DNA of 64,000 nucleotides from Hirundichthys speculiger. Lineage: Eukaryota; Chordata; Actinopteri; Beloniformes; Exocoetidae. Below the pieces are notes generated by a model. It searched no databases. It saw only the letters and a program-made list of their open reading frames with translations, and was not told the origin of the DNA. A program made the position numbers and the translations under genes. The DNA lies in assembly GCA_018398805.1 (NCBI GenBank), contig JAGFBZ010002028.1, positions 558,001-622,000 of the forward strand, read 5' to 3'. Numbering within the stretch: the stretch's first letter is position 1; each line of letters starts with the position of its first letter. Shown here in pieces: positions 24,728-36,049 of this stretch.

Positions 24728-25215
24728 GAAGGGGGCAGTACTTTCCTGTCTTCTCCACACCAGTGGCTTCCTCTGGCTATTCGAGGCAAAGTAGACCTGG
24801 ATCAGAGCTCGTGTAGCCACCAAGTGCTGTGTCTAATCATGGTTACATTGCCTAAAATTTCTCATGAATTTCAGCATGTTGATATTCTTCCACTGTTTTG
24901 TCCTTCCTTTCACACTGAACACTGAATCAGTGCCTTCTATCTCCTCTGCACAGAGAGATCTTTCTGCCACTTTACCCATGACACATCAGCGATGAAGGGA
25001 TAGATGTGGAGCTTCTTTGCTTTGCATCTCTGTCATGTGCACTCCACATTATGGCAGAAGTACACCATGGCTGTGCCAGAAAGTGACATAATATGAATAA
25101 TCTGTATCACTTGTTTTGCTTTGCTTCTTTTTTTACCAGAGGTGGTCACGTCCCCAAGAATGCCCAGATCCAACACGTTACTGCCACCTAGTGGATAAAA
25201 CTAGTACCATTTCAC
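24728..25215 (+). repeat. Family Y repeat, long copy
   Basis: Aligns with 55930-56432 over nearly its whole length. Shared landmarks in order: GGGGGCAG, CTGGCTATTC-GAGG / CCGGTTATTCCAGG, AAAGTAGAC, TTCTATCTCCTCTG, GAAGGGATAGATGTGGAGCT, AGTACACCATGG and ACTGCCACCTAGTGGATAAA near the end. No coding frame. The class is not recognised. The conserved end includes a perfect CTCF-like core on the minus strand. Confidence 0.7.
25180..25194 (-). promoter_or_regulatory. CTCF-like core (minus strand)
   Basis: The minus strand reads CCACTAGGTGGCAGT, matching every position of the CTCF core CCASYAGRKGGCRSY. It lies in the conserved end of family Y, so the motif may be transposon-borne. Occupancy cannot be inferred from sequence. 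Confidence 0.45.
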
Positions 25216-25304
25216 AGTTGCAAACAGCTTAAGTGTTCTGTCAACATTTGACAGACAACCATGGGAACACAGGCTAAGATTTAAAGGACACAGATTAAAA
25301 CGTG

Positions 25305-25366
25305 GGATGCATCCAGTGGAGATTTGCATAGACTTCAGTCTATGCAAATCTCCACTGGATGCATCC
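25305..25366. repeat. Perfect 62-nt palindrome with two octamer motifs
   Basis: Two 30-nt arms (25305-25334 and 25337-25366) are exact reverse complements with only 2 nt (TC) between them. Each arm contains an octamer motif, ATTTGCAT at 25322-25329 and ATGCAAAT at 25342-25349, so the two POU-factor sites diverge from the centre. Flanking DNA shows no symmetry beyond the arms. Perfect arms with almost no spacer are unstable in vivo and in cloning, so this is either recent or a replication or assembly artefact. Confidence 0.85.
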
Positions 25367-25813
25367 TTAATAAAGTGGGTGGTGGAAGAACACATCCAGG
25401 GATTTTGACCATACATGACAAGATGCAAGCTTTGAATTGGAACAGTAATCCAGCACAAGAACAGAAGCACAGACAAATACACATATTGAGTAATGGCATG
25501 TGGCTCTTGGACACTCCCGTATGTGTGAATGCATAAAGCCCAATCCCATCGCATTGTCATTCATTCAGTGGTTCGGTACGTTCTGTGCTTGTGGAATTAG
25601 CTGTGGTACCAGACACTTGAGACAGACTTTTTCATAAAGGGATTTGGTATGGCTTGGCCAGGCTACTGCTGATCCCAGTCAATTAATAAACCCTATTTCT
25701 AATATATCATTACCTTAAATGTAAGTTTTTTTTTATATAATCTCAAAGATGTAGCAGACACAACTCTAGATAGTAGTGTAAAGATGAGTATGAAATATGT
25801 TCTGAAAGTGCCG

Positions 25814-26444
25814 ACCAGCAGTAGGATGCACATTTTAGATTTTTTTTATGACTGGTAACCGACGCCCTTTAACGATTAATAACCGTTAACCGATAAGTCC
25901 GGGAGGGTTGACTGCCGCAATGTTGCGCGCGTTGTCGTGGATGCATGCGGACACTTCCCCGTCTATACTCTCGTGGCAATGTGTGGCCGTCAGCTTGTCG
26001 CAGAGATGCCGCCGCCACTTTTGATTTATACTAGCGCGGTCTCCGCTATGTTATTCCACGCTACAACGCAAGAGCAACAATCACGAACTAGCTAAACTTA
26101 CTAAACTCTTGCATTTTTCCACTTCCTCACCGTCTCGGCCATATCCAGACCCATATTCATCGCAATCTCCCTCCATGAATTACTAGAATACGTGCTGTCT
26201 TTGCAGTTTGGAGAACAAGAATCGTACAGATGTGGGTACTTCCTCATTTTTTCGATGATGCATTCTTTTCTACGCAGGATGTATAACTGACCAATCAGAG
26301 GCCTGTTGCACCTGTTGACACGCCCCCATGAGTTGATTAAATTACGTAGCTTAAAAACAAAATTGACCGTTAGTATTAATCGGTTAGAGTTACTGTTATC
26401 GGTTAACAGTTAAACGGTCAACCATGTGCATCCCTAACCAGCAG
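25814..26444 (-). mobile_element. hAT-type element with 8-bp TSD carrying MADF-like fragment
   Basis: The body is 25822-26436 (615 bp), starting TAGGATGCACAT and ending ATGTGCATCCCTA. The perfect 8-bp duplication ACCAGCAG lies at 25814-25821 and 26437-26444. Subterminal GGTTAACCG/CCGTTAACC words repeat on both sides. The core is GC-rich and contains a MADF-like coding fragment on the minus strand (26101-26247). Terminal duplication length and ends indicate hAT; a MADF segment is more usual in PIF/Harbinger accessory proteins and host genes, so the combination is unexpected. Confidence 0.82.
26101..26247 (-). pseudogene. MADF-like domain fragment, decayed sister copy
   Basis: A 48-residue minus-strand frame, ATG at 26247. 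It is nearly identical to the fragment at 8948-9112: YPHLYDS, KDSTYSSNSWREIA and VRKWKNAR are shared. A small deletion after the codons for KNAR removes the DKF continuation and brings in a stop at 26101-26103. At least two substitutions replace residues with cysteine relative to the other copy. Non-functional. Confidence 0.6.
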
Positions 26445-28477
26445 TGATGCTCACTTCAAAAAATGCTAAATCTAAAATGTTAGAATTACCTCAGCCGGGT
26501 TTGTTTTGCATCGTGTGTGTCAAAGCAACAAGGCTGCCACACAGTAATTATTCAGCCATGTTTTTCATGGAGCGATATCTGAGGGGTGGGCTGGTTCAGT
26601 CGATGCAACCGGCACCTAGGTCAAGCCCCCCGCAGTCAATAGGCTCCATATTGATAGAGAAAGTGGAGCCACACTGACCCATTCAGCATCCTCCCTCAGC
26701 TCTGATCCAGCTGAAAGTGAATTCTTCAAACCTAGAGGTGAGAGCTGCAGAGCTGGCTCTGAGCCAACAGGGATCCTGACAGCACGGCTAAATCCACTCA
26801 ACATAACACCAGGCCTGTGAAACAACCTCATGTGTTGTATGAATCGGCCTTGTTTTCCACAGCAGGTAAGATTTTTCACATCAGCTGAATGCCAATTGTC
26901 GGACCCAATTGTTTTGCAAATCGAGCCGATTTAGTGCTGCGTCTGAATGCTAAACCAGGCTGGCAACAAATCCTCCCATGCACATTCATGACCGTGTTTT
27001 CAGAATGGATCTGAAAGACATGCTTCATGGAAATTGATGCCATGATTGGATCCCATTCCTGGAAGCTCACACAATACACCAAAATGAAAGAAAAATCTCC
27101 TGGATTATATCATTCAGATCTGACGCCCTGACACCCCACAATGCTTTGTGCTCAACAGGGCACTTCCAGTTAAAGGCTTCAAGACTTCTTAGAGCTTGTC
27201 AATACAATTGATTGATGATTAATCAAGGCCTCCATTTGCTCTTTTCTTTCAGACTTATGAGAAATCAACATTCCTCTTTGTGTTTACACCTTAAGGGCAG
27301 TTTTGATTTAATTATGATTTGAAACAACATGTTGACTGGCTTAAATAAAGAGAATCACCTTAGTATGGAGTAGATACTGTAAGGCTAATTCCTCCCAGTT
27401 TTGAACCATCAGGTCATCACCCGCCAGCATGTTATTGAGAAGTCAAGCTAATTGAGCCTAATGTTTGATCTTGATTTGGCTTAATGTCTAATTCCTTTTG
27501 ACTCTCCGGACCGGTTGTAAGATCAGTCAAATTTCACTCTCTTTGAACCTGCTTTTCCAAAGGAAAAAAAAAATCGACGGTAGGGGAGGATGCGGTGAAC
27601 GTATAAACAAGGGTTGCAGAGAAATTGCAAACCATCTAATTTGATGGGAACGCTCCGTCTCAGAGTGTCATTTTCCAGAGCGGCTGTATACATTGCCTCC
27701 GCAGGGGATGAGATATAATAAGTGTGGACATCAATGCTGGAAGACAGACACCCATATGTTTCCCTGTCCCGCTGGATTTTCCGATGCTTGCGTCAGTGAG
27801 CCGAGTCAGATAATGAGAATGAGTTGGGAGCACATCAAAGACCTGTAAACGGCATTTTGTCACAATTAATTGCATTTCTTTTATGTTGTCAATTATGTGG
27901 TATTTTCACTTAACGTTCAGTATCAGGAATCTCTCTCCAATATTGTACACACTCAATACTTTACAGTGTTAAAGAATAAACGTCCATCATCACACAGGTA
28001 GTGTGAGAGCCGCTTCTGTTTCCTAACTGGAGCTGTGATTTGTGTGAGTGGTAATGATCTGTGTCATTCAGCTTCTAACTGGGATCTCACACTCTGCAGC
28101 TGACTCATATGCTTTTTATAGCCATCTCTGTCATTCCACTTTATAGCCGGCATGTGTGTTTATGTTTGTGACAAGACAGTCCTGCTGGGATAGAAGCGGA
28201 GTGTTGATATTTCGCAGCATGTTCGGTTAAAGTTCTTACAAACCTGGCAGCTTAAGCCAAGATGCACAGTTAAGTTGGCACTTGATTTGTGAGGTAAGGC
28301 ATACACGTAGCGCTTCAACAGAGTAGTGTACTGGTGTAAGCAGAGTCAGAGAAAAAACAGTAAATAAACTGTTCAAAAAAACAGACTACCTAAAACCATC
28401 AATAACAATTTAAAGGCATATAAAGCAACCACTGTATTTCTTTTGTCATTTGAAATTAAGACAATAATTTCAAAATG
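26445..28477. other. Intron 1 DNA with one candidate conserved block
   Basis: No gene seen. The stretch 27560-27900 lacks repeats, is moderately GC-rich and ends in a TCACAATTAATTGCATTTC block with homeodomain-like words, a composition typical of conserved noncoding elements in long neural-gene introns. Conservation itself cannot be seen here. Confidence 0.4.
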
Positions 28478-28692
28478 GCTTTAAAGCCACTCTATGTAGC
28501 TATACCACTTCCAGCCACTTGGGGGCTTACAGACCTGCTGTTTTGTCTAAAGGGACCCGAGGAGCAGGGATGATCTCGGCATGTCTTGTAATACCACTTT
28601 GTCCCAGTAGAGGTGCACTCAGTTGTGTCTTACATTGTGATATGATGCCCCCATGTGGCCAGAAATTATATTGCTACATAGAGTTGATTAAA
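28478..28692. mobile_element. Family Z MITE, complete-looking copy
   Basis: Left end TTAAAGCCACTCTATGTAGC, right end TTGCTACATAGAGTTGATTA, inverted with few mismatches. The interior has CAGTAGAGGTGCACTCAGTT and GCCCCCATGTGGCCAG, shared with copies at 39868-39975 and 47398-47632. TTAA-like flanks make PIF/Harbinger or piggyBac possible; the superfamily is not settled. Confidence 0.6.
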
Positions 28693-28870
28693 AGTAAGAA
28701 AATTTGACACCAGTCATTTGGTATTTCTTAACTCTCCCTTCAGCGTTCGTAAGACTGTTTTAATTTACGTTTTCAAATTTAGAAAGTGATACAGTGATCC
28801 CTTATTTTTTGTGGTTAATGGGGACCGGCACCCCCCGGTAAAAAGTAAAGTAAAGTAAAGGAGGAGGCAT

Positions 28871-29024
28871 AGTGCGAATTACGGGGGGGGTTTGGGGGGG
28901 GGGGGGGGGGGGGTTTGACCCCCCCATTTACAACTTCGACCCCCCTAAAGAAGGGACAAATTGTCATTTTTGTCATCTCTAGAAAATGTTGACCCCCCCC
29001 AATTGTCATTATATAATTCGCACT
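28871..29024. mobile_element. G/C-homopolymer-rich MITE-like unit
   Basis: A 154-bp segment bounded by AGTGCGAATTA (28871-28881) and TAATTCGCACT (29014-29024), perfect 11-bp inverted ends. Inside are a run of 8 G, a run of 20 G (28894-28913) and three GACCCCCC runs on the other side. No target duplication is visible. Directly upstream is a short AAAGT tandem run (28842-28860). Confidence 0.5.
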
Positions 29025-29084
29025 CTGGGGGGAGGAGGGATTGCAGTGCTTGTTAACAATAAGACCCAGATATATTAAAGAGAA

Positions 29085-29400
29085 GGAGCGTCTTTACGCC
29101 GAGATGTTGAACTGTTGACTCTAAGTTTCTGTCCATATCTTTTACTGAGAGAGTTCCTATGTGTTACCTGGTGACGCTGCATGTGATGTCATCAACTCAG
29201 CTGTTGACAGGCTAGGGACCCAACACCCCAATGCATTCGTGGTTATCTCTGGAGATTCTAACTATGGCTACTTCTGCTACACTTCCACTTTTCCGACAGT
29301 TTCTCAGCTGATGTTCATTTAATTATTTTTCCCTTCGTAATTTATACTGCAATGGTATTTCACATTGGGGATGAATAAAGCACTTCTCAGTTCAGTTCAT
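29085..29400 (+). pseudogene. LINE remnant: endonuclease fragment and 3' tail
   Basis: In frame from 29173 to 29307 the translation carries DVINSAVDRLGTQHPNAF and VISGDSN, the pattern of a fish LINE apurinic-type endonuclease in which the catalytic GDFN motif appears as GDSN. About 50 nt further on is a GGGGATGAATAAAGCACTTC tail typical of L2/Rex1-like LINE 3' ends. The rest of the endonuclease and all reverse transcriptase are missing, so it is an internally deleted remnant. Confidence 0.65.
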
Positions 29401-30384
29401 TTCATTTACTGCACCACATAATAACATCGTCGACTGCAAAAAGGTTTTTCACGAGTTCCATCATCATAATATATTTTTATGAACAATACCAGTAAAATCC
29501 ACAGTCCATGTTTAAAATGAGCACACCTTGAGTGTATTTGCCAGAATTAAAGAGGCTTATTAGCAGGTTACCAGCCATTGCAAAACAGTTTATTCCTAAC
29601 TTTTAAACTTACTTAAAGTTCATGTAGTCAGTCCACAAAAGTAGTTCACTGTATGTCTACAGTACAAAGTACATCTCTTTCCTTTGCAGGGCTCGGTAAG
29701 GTCCATTTCTTCACTCTTCTCCCCCTTCTCCATCACCTCTTACCTTTTCCACCATCTGACAAACTTTTTAGCTGCGCTGAACAAAAGCTAACCAGGTAAC
29801 ATTAGTAGTTAGCACAGTTAAGGGATGATCTTCTTCACAATGGCACTTAACTCCCAACATGCAACATAACTCGACTTAGGCCTGATTTATACTTCTGCAT
29901 CAAAGCAACAATCTACCTACTCCACAGGTGTGAACCCTCTGCCGTTAGCTACACCGGACCATGGCATGCACCTCTCTACAAATGTAACCACGCATCATAT
30001 CAGTGTAAGATGTAAGAAATATGCTTGATCGCCTTGGTAGATTTGTTCTTCTTTGTCTTTGTATTTCCTGCTGCTACTTCTTCTTCATTGTTTTCAGGTC
30101 AGGTAGAACAACAGCAATTCCTGTAAAAATGACTGATGCTTAATATCTATATCTATATCAGCATCAACTGACGTAAGATATAAGCAAACAAAGAAAGTAC
30201 AGCACTGCAGAAAGAGCCCACACTTGCCCTCTAGCGGTTGGTTGTGTAATTACAGATTGAAACAACAACACGCTATCAAGGGCAAAGATGGCGTAGGGCT
30301 CATGTGTAGCTCACGTGCGTATGTGCAGAAGCAAAAATGAGATTCACTCCAGGTGCTACATCAACCTTGCTTGTTTTGATGCAA
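29401..30384. other. Intron 1 DNA, nothing recognised
   Basis: No gene or clear repeat. A CTCF-like site with two mismatches lies on the minus strand at 30222-30237 (ACCGCTAGAGGGCAAG). Confidence 0.4.
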
Positions 30385-31060
30385 CCAGCAATTGGTTTGA
30401 ATTTGCAGTTCATCGACTGACCACTAGGGGAGGGATTCCAAAAGTGAGTTAGTCCCCATTGACCTTTGTGTTAAATTGTCCAACTAAAGATATTTACAAC
30501 CTGTTGCAAAAAATGGTTTTAGTCTCCATAGCTGGATTTCAAATTCACGACAACCGTACAGGGGTTGCATTTCTTTTGTATGACATCAGGTAAAATTATA
30601 TAAAGCAACTAATTTATGAATTTGTAATGGCTGTGGTCTTTGATTGAGAGTGAAGATAGCAAGTGGCTAGGTGTCATCACTTTAGCTACCTAGTGCTTAG
30701 CATTGTCTAGACTTCTGACCTGTGAATAAAGACCTAACAGATCACAGCCATCTTGTGCTAACCACGTTTCAGCTAAGTGCAGCGGTCATTTCTGATTTTG
30801 AGACACCAGGAGCTCTGCAGCTCAGCTGATCATTTCTGGACTCTTCCAAGTGGAGATCTGCTGGGACCCACAGTTTCTCAGACCACAAATCACAGACCTA
30901 CACCAATAGATATGCTCAACCTCTGGGCTTAACCCTGCGAGTGGTGGGGTAAGCAATGAGAGGGTCTCACTGAAGAACCGCTAATCCTCTTTTCAGCCCA
31001 GCAGCACCATGCATCACAGGGGGTTTTGTCCAGTTCTTTTTATACAGTCTATGAACGTAC
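30385..31060 (-). mobile_element. Family X repeat, internally shortened reverse copy
   Basis: Begins with TTTGCAGTTCATCGACTGAC and CACTAGGGGAGGG and ends with GTCCAGTTCTTTTTATACAG, the reverse complement of the AAAGAACTGGAC start of the copy at 20890. Middle landmarks (CTGTGGTCTTTGATTG, AATAAAGACCTAACAG) also match in reverse. At under 700 bp it is shorter than the 20890 copy. Confidence 0.6.
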
Positions 31061-34000
31061 CTTCACATTCTGGATCTCAATTTCTGCAAATGTCTTCCTC
31101 AAATCGTTAGTAGCAAAGTAGCAAGTTACCATCTATTTTCCACATTAACTCATTAATGGCACCAGACGCAGAACATAAGTCTTTTTCTCTAGTTTCCAGT
31201 CTCCCAGATTTGTTCAGTACAGGCTAAACATCAGCCAACGTCAGGTTTCACTGCTTCAGTCAATACGACAAATGACAACTGTGAATCTAACTGAATCTGA
31301 TTCTCAGAAAAAAAAAAGCTGTCTCAGTGTGAAGCTCGACAAATGTTTTAAAAGAGATAAAAGAACATATTATGTAACTGCAAAATCAGTCTGATTAAGC
31401 TAAACAAATAAAATCCAGAACAGTGTGTGCTGGCTGGTATCATCAACTCCTGGAGTCAGAGAAATATCTACATGCTACAGATAACAAGAATTGTTACTTG
31501 TTGCTGCAGTCTGCTTATTATGTAATAGCTATCACTATGGTGAGCGCTGGGGCTGAGGCCACTTATCTGCCAAAGAATCAGTGTTTAAACCCTCGTTCTG
31601 AATGTTATTTTTAGGCTTTAAAAGACTTGCTGGTAAGCGCAAGCTGGAACATCAGGTGTATTTTAGATCTCTCCTTATGTAGGTGCGGTGCACAAACTTG
31701 GGTGTGTTTTCGGACGCACTTTTGGTGGATACAACAGATAAAAGGGAGCGAAACGTTCTATGTACAAATGGTCAGCTGAGTGTCTTTCCTGTCTGTGCGT
31801 CTGGGCTTCAATGTGTTGTTTGAAGCAGCCTAAGCTGCATGGCGACGGAGGATTTCTGAGTGCCAGGTTCCCATTCACACTGATCACACATTAGACTGAT
31901 CAAATCAGTCTCCAGGCCTGCTTCCTGACTAACTCAATTTGCTCTCATACACTTCCCTTTTCATGCTGAGCACATGCACGCATGCATTCACACACACGGG
32001 CCTGGATGCACGCTTAGACATGTGCACACAAACAGAAAAACCGACAGCGAGCGGGGCAGTACCTATTGAGCTCTAATGAAAAGCAGAAAAGACTGTTACC
32101 TAGGCAACTGCCAGCATACATCTTCAGGAGGACCCAGATTTCCTGTCTCACTGCAATCGTATTGTTTTGGTTCTCTTTTAATAGCCGCGGCATCCCTAGA
32201 CGGATTATCTCACCGCTATAAGAGTTTATGCACAATCATCTCAAATGAAACAGCAGCCATTTGCGCAGAGAAGAAGAAGCCTCGCCAGAAACCTTCAGTC
32301 ATTGATTTGACACCTCGGACTCTGGAAAAACACCCCAAACTCTTCAAAAGACAAATCATTGATCTGAATAATAATGCTTTGAGCCTGTGCCTTCAACTGT
32401 TGCCCCCCTCTATGACAAGAACGCTCCTGCCAGAAGCAAAGAATCATGGGAATTCATCTTGGGGTGCGATTCAACTCACCCCCCTAATACACACAAATGT
32501 GTCGCTGCTGCAGCTTGAATGAACCTGTTTCTGTCAGAACATCCACAGAGAGCGGTTTGTTGACCTTCATTTTCTGTGATGTATTCCATTGTTGGAATAT
32601 ATCTGACTGTACAAAGCGCGCTGTTCTCCTCGTTATCATTTTCATCACCATCACTATAATCAGATCATGATAATTATTATAATTGCATGTGCAGTGTTTG
32701 TTATCTCTGTTGGCATAAATAGGAATCGTATCAGGACCCCATACGGGAGGCTAGAGGAAGAGGATTAACCTTGGTGTAATTCACCCAAACATTGGAGCCA
32801 TGAGGAGAGCAGAAAAACTGCAATTACAGGGAAGCGTCCCACCTTCAAATCATAGATGCTCCTCTGTGGTTAAATAACACTGGGGATAATTAATGTGTAC
32901 GGGATGTTTTCCCGCTGTCACGTCTCTCTCTTTGGGCTTCATGTTTGTAAAACTATCTTTGTACAGTAGTTTCCCATTATTACACGTGTTTAATACTCAG
33001 TTTTAGCAACAAACAAGAGTAGAAAAAATAATTGTGTTGAATTACCTATCATACTGCGTAGGTGTGTTTCTATGATAGTGATTTATAAAAATTACTTTAA
33101 AGTCTATAAAATCGATTTTTTTTTTTGTCTTATGGCCCTATTGTACATTGACAGAATGCTTTAGATAAAATTTAAATAATTTATGTTAATTTATTTGGGA
33201 AATTGTCTGTATTTTTGGGCCAACTGGAGTCAGTTAAGGGCTACATGAGAACGGTGACAATGGCATCCACTAGGTGGCAGCACCAGTCAAAACCAGTCAT
33301 CACCGCTGCATTCTGGCTTTTGGAAGATACAGAAACTCACAGTTTAAAAAAAACCCCTCTGATTAGGAAGGCACTGATTTACTGTGACAGTAAGGACAAA
33401 ACTGGAAGAATATCGACGTGCTGATCCTTACAAGAAATTCCCGATGCCCGATGGTTCTGCCCCCTTCCATGTTACAGTACTCAAAGATCATTGGTGTCCA
33501 CCAGAAAGACCTGGGCCCTCATGGACTAACCTCCCGTACGTGCAAAGAAGTTCCGTACGTCATTTTCTCTACGTCGCAATAAACATGTTGCTAAATTTAC
33601 ACCATATAAAAGGTATCGCTAATTTTTCAGTCATTAAACAATGTTTTGAATGTCGACGCATGAGCCTCATGGTAACAATTTTTCAACCAATTATTCAGAT
33701 CGTATAAAATCATGCGCAAAATGCTTCAACCCAGAGCCTGTGACGATGGCAGCTTTGGCAGAATGAGAAGGGAACGAGTTTTAAGGGACCAGAGTGGTTT
33801 TTTTGGACCATGATGACGGCGGCTGTCAGCTGTTTTAGATCAAGAGCTGTTGGTTGGTTGGTTCAAGGTGTCCTGGATCAACCCACAACTTATATATCCT
33901 TCAGACTGCATGGTGGGGTTGAGTTGCCCATCAGGTGACAGCGGTTATCCACTGACGACGTGGTTGTTAACCCCCCTCACCAACCATATACTGCCCAACA

Positions 34001-34759
34001 GTGCAGACAGAGTGGTGTTCTTTGTTGTACTCTGACAATTGTAGAGCAACTGGGCAATTAGAAAGTCAGAGGCACTGCCTTGACAGAGCTCCACCTTTCT
34101 GCCTGAGGTTTTTTTTTTTTTCCCCTTGGTCATTAACAGTGTGGTTTTTCTGAGCCCACCACACGTTCCCACTCCATTTTTTCCTTTTATGCCAGCAGAC
34201 AAAGTGCCAATTAAAATAATTTGCCTGGCCTCAACTTCAGAAATGAGTGTGTCGAGTTCACATGAGGTGAAATTTCTCTTTTTTAGCTTGTTTTTGCCAT
34301 TTTATTTGTTTGGATGAGCCAGTATTATTTATTGTTTTACTGCCATTTATTGATTCATCTTCTATACCCTTCTTTTATTCTTGAGTGCTCCTTTCTAATC
34401 TTTTAGTGTAACATGCTTTTGCTAATTTTACTATCACATGGCTATGTTATTGATGCGTTCACACACATTGTGGATGTGTATGAACATTGTAGATGTGTGT
34501 GAACTGAGGCGTCATACCTCAGTAAATCTGTTGGCTTTGTGCGTGTTTATGCTCATATCCGACCGGGTCGCAGCAAAGAATTGCCCTTCAAGGGATGAAT
34601 AAAGTTTTCTGATTCTGATATTCCGTAGTAGTCGGGTAGCCGCTTTTGGGTGAACTTAGCTGCACTCTAACATGATACTACCTAAGCCACAACATTTTAA
34701 GTACCTAACTAAAGGGTTACATGCGTCTCGGTTGTCTGGACTTAAATAAGGAAGTTGAA
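31061..34759. other. Intron 1 DNA with a LINE tail and two notable motifs
   Basis: No gene recognised. It includes the window's longest open frame (32076-32522, 148 codons), which has no domain and is treated as chance. An RFX X-box-like GTTACCTAGGCAAC is at 32095-32108. A perfect CTCF-like core is at 33267-33281. A LINE-type tail, AATTGCCCTTCAAGGGATGAATAAAG, occupies about 34579-34604, followed by TCTGATTCTGA. Confidence 0.4.
33267..33281 (+). promoter_or_regulatory. CTCF-like core (plus strand)
   Basis: CCACTAGGTGGCAGC matches every position of CCASYAGRKGGCRSY on the + strand. No family Y sequence is evident around it. Confidence 0.45.
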
Positions 34760-34830
34760 AAAAATTGCAGTTCCTCAAACAAACACTAGGGGCTAGCTCA
34801 AAAAGCGAGCCAATCTCCATTTTTTTGATT
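34760..34830 (-). repeat. Family X end fragment
   Basis: TTGCAGTTCCTCAAACAAAC and CACTAGGGGCTAGCTC are followed by GAGCCAATCTCC, the family X end in the same direction as 30385. Only the end is present. Confidence 0.5.
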
Positions 34831-36049
34831 AATCAATCCTGAAAGGACTCGTTTTCTACCAACATGGGGTCCAACATAAAACCTTAGAAATGTGGCTTCA
34901 GATTGGAGTTGAACATTATGGGCATCCCATTCATACCTCCTGTTTGTTAGTGGCCCTTTTGCCAGCTGCCAAATTGGAAGCTGTGAATCGGAAGCCAACC
35001 TTCGTTTGTGAAGTACGCTACGACTCTGAGATGTAGCCTTTGGAGTCAGTACAGCCCACACAAAATTCTTTTGTTTTATTTGTACTAAACATACTTTTTG
35101 ATTGCGCTATTTATACTCTCATTAAAACTTCCCTATATCCGGCTTAAGGAAGCATGCAAGAATAAGAGACCTCTAGTGGCTGATGGTTAAAGTTTTCAAG
35201 GACACAGCTGGGATCAAGCGAACCATCAGCTGCAGATTTACAGTCCAACAGGGTTGAGGAGGACCTTTTTTTTTTTTATATCATTTAGGGTTTAAACACC
35301 AGCTTAACCTCAGCTAAACTATCAAATGTACTGTTTTTTCGTCACAGACCTTCAAAAATATAATTAACTTGCTGACTCCGCACACCTCTGAATTTTTTTT
35401 TCTTTTCTCCATTTCATTCGTTCACGTGTGCTTTCATCTAGTTTCACAGTCCCCGGCAGACCCCGAAAGTCTTTATGTCACTCACGTCATATGCACAATA
35501 GCACTCCCCAACACCTGGAGGTCTAAAACTGGAGGAGCTCTCGTCATTCTATTTCAAGACATTAATTCATACGTGAAAGCTCTAGTCATGCTGACATTAC
35601 TTCATTCTTCTGCTTGGTAAAAACCTGACTGGTGTTAATGGTTTGTTTTGTCTCTGATTCATGGCTTGGAAATGGCTGCTGTACCTCTTTTGCTTGAATT
35701 TGTCAGGCAGTCAAATTACTCTCTTTGTGCCTTTCATCACATAATAGCTGCACATTTCCTCCACTGCTTAACAGACAGAGCTTTTCTTTGCACATCTTAC
35801 CACCCTGCAAAGAGTAAGTGTAGTACTGTATAGCCTCCCAGGGGCAGGAGGCAGAGTTGGAAGATTGGAGGATGTAAACATACTCTGGCTGGAGGTATAT
35901 GTAAACATGAAAACATAAACATGACACACTTTATGTTTAGGATGAAATACAAGAAGGTGACAGATTCATTCTTCTCTGAGCGATACTAACAAGCTTTTTA
36001 GCTTTTATTGTTGTATTTTCAGTAGTTGGAGTCAGCCATATCAGTGAAT
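34831..36049. other. Intron 1 DNA, nothing recognised
   Basis: No gene or named repeat seen. Confidence 0.4.

Noticed and set aside
25201..25560. 119-codon minus-strand frame over the palindrome
   Set aside because: The frame exists because the palindrome reads open on both strands; no domain is present.
32076..32522. Longest open frame in the window (148 codons, + strand)
   Set aside because: No domain, no family resemblance, no splice or promoter context, and composition like the surrounding intron. It lies inside intron 1 and is best explained by chance.
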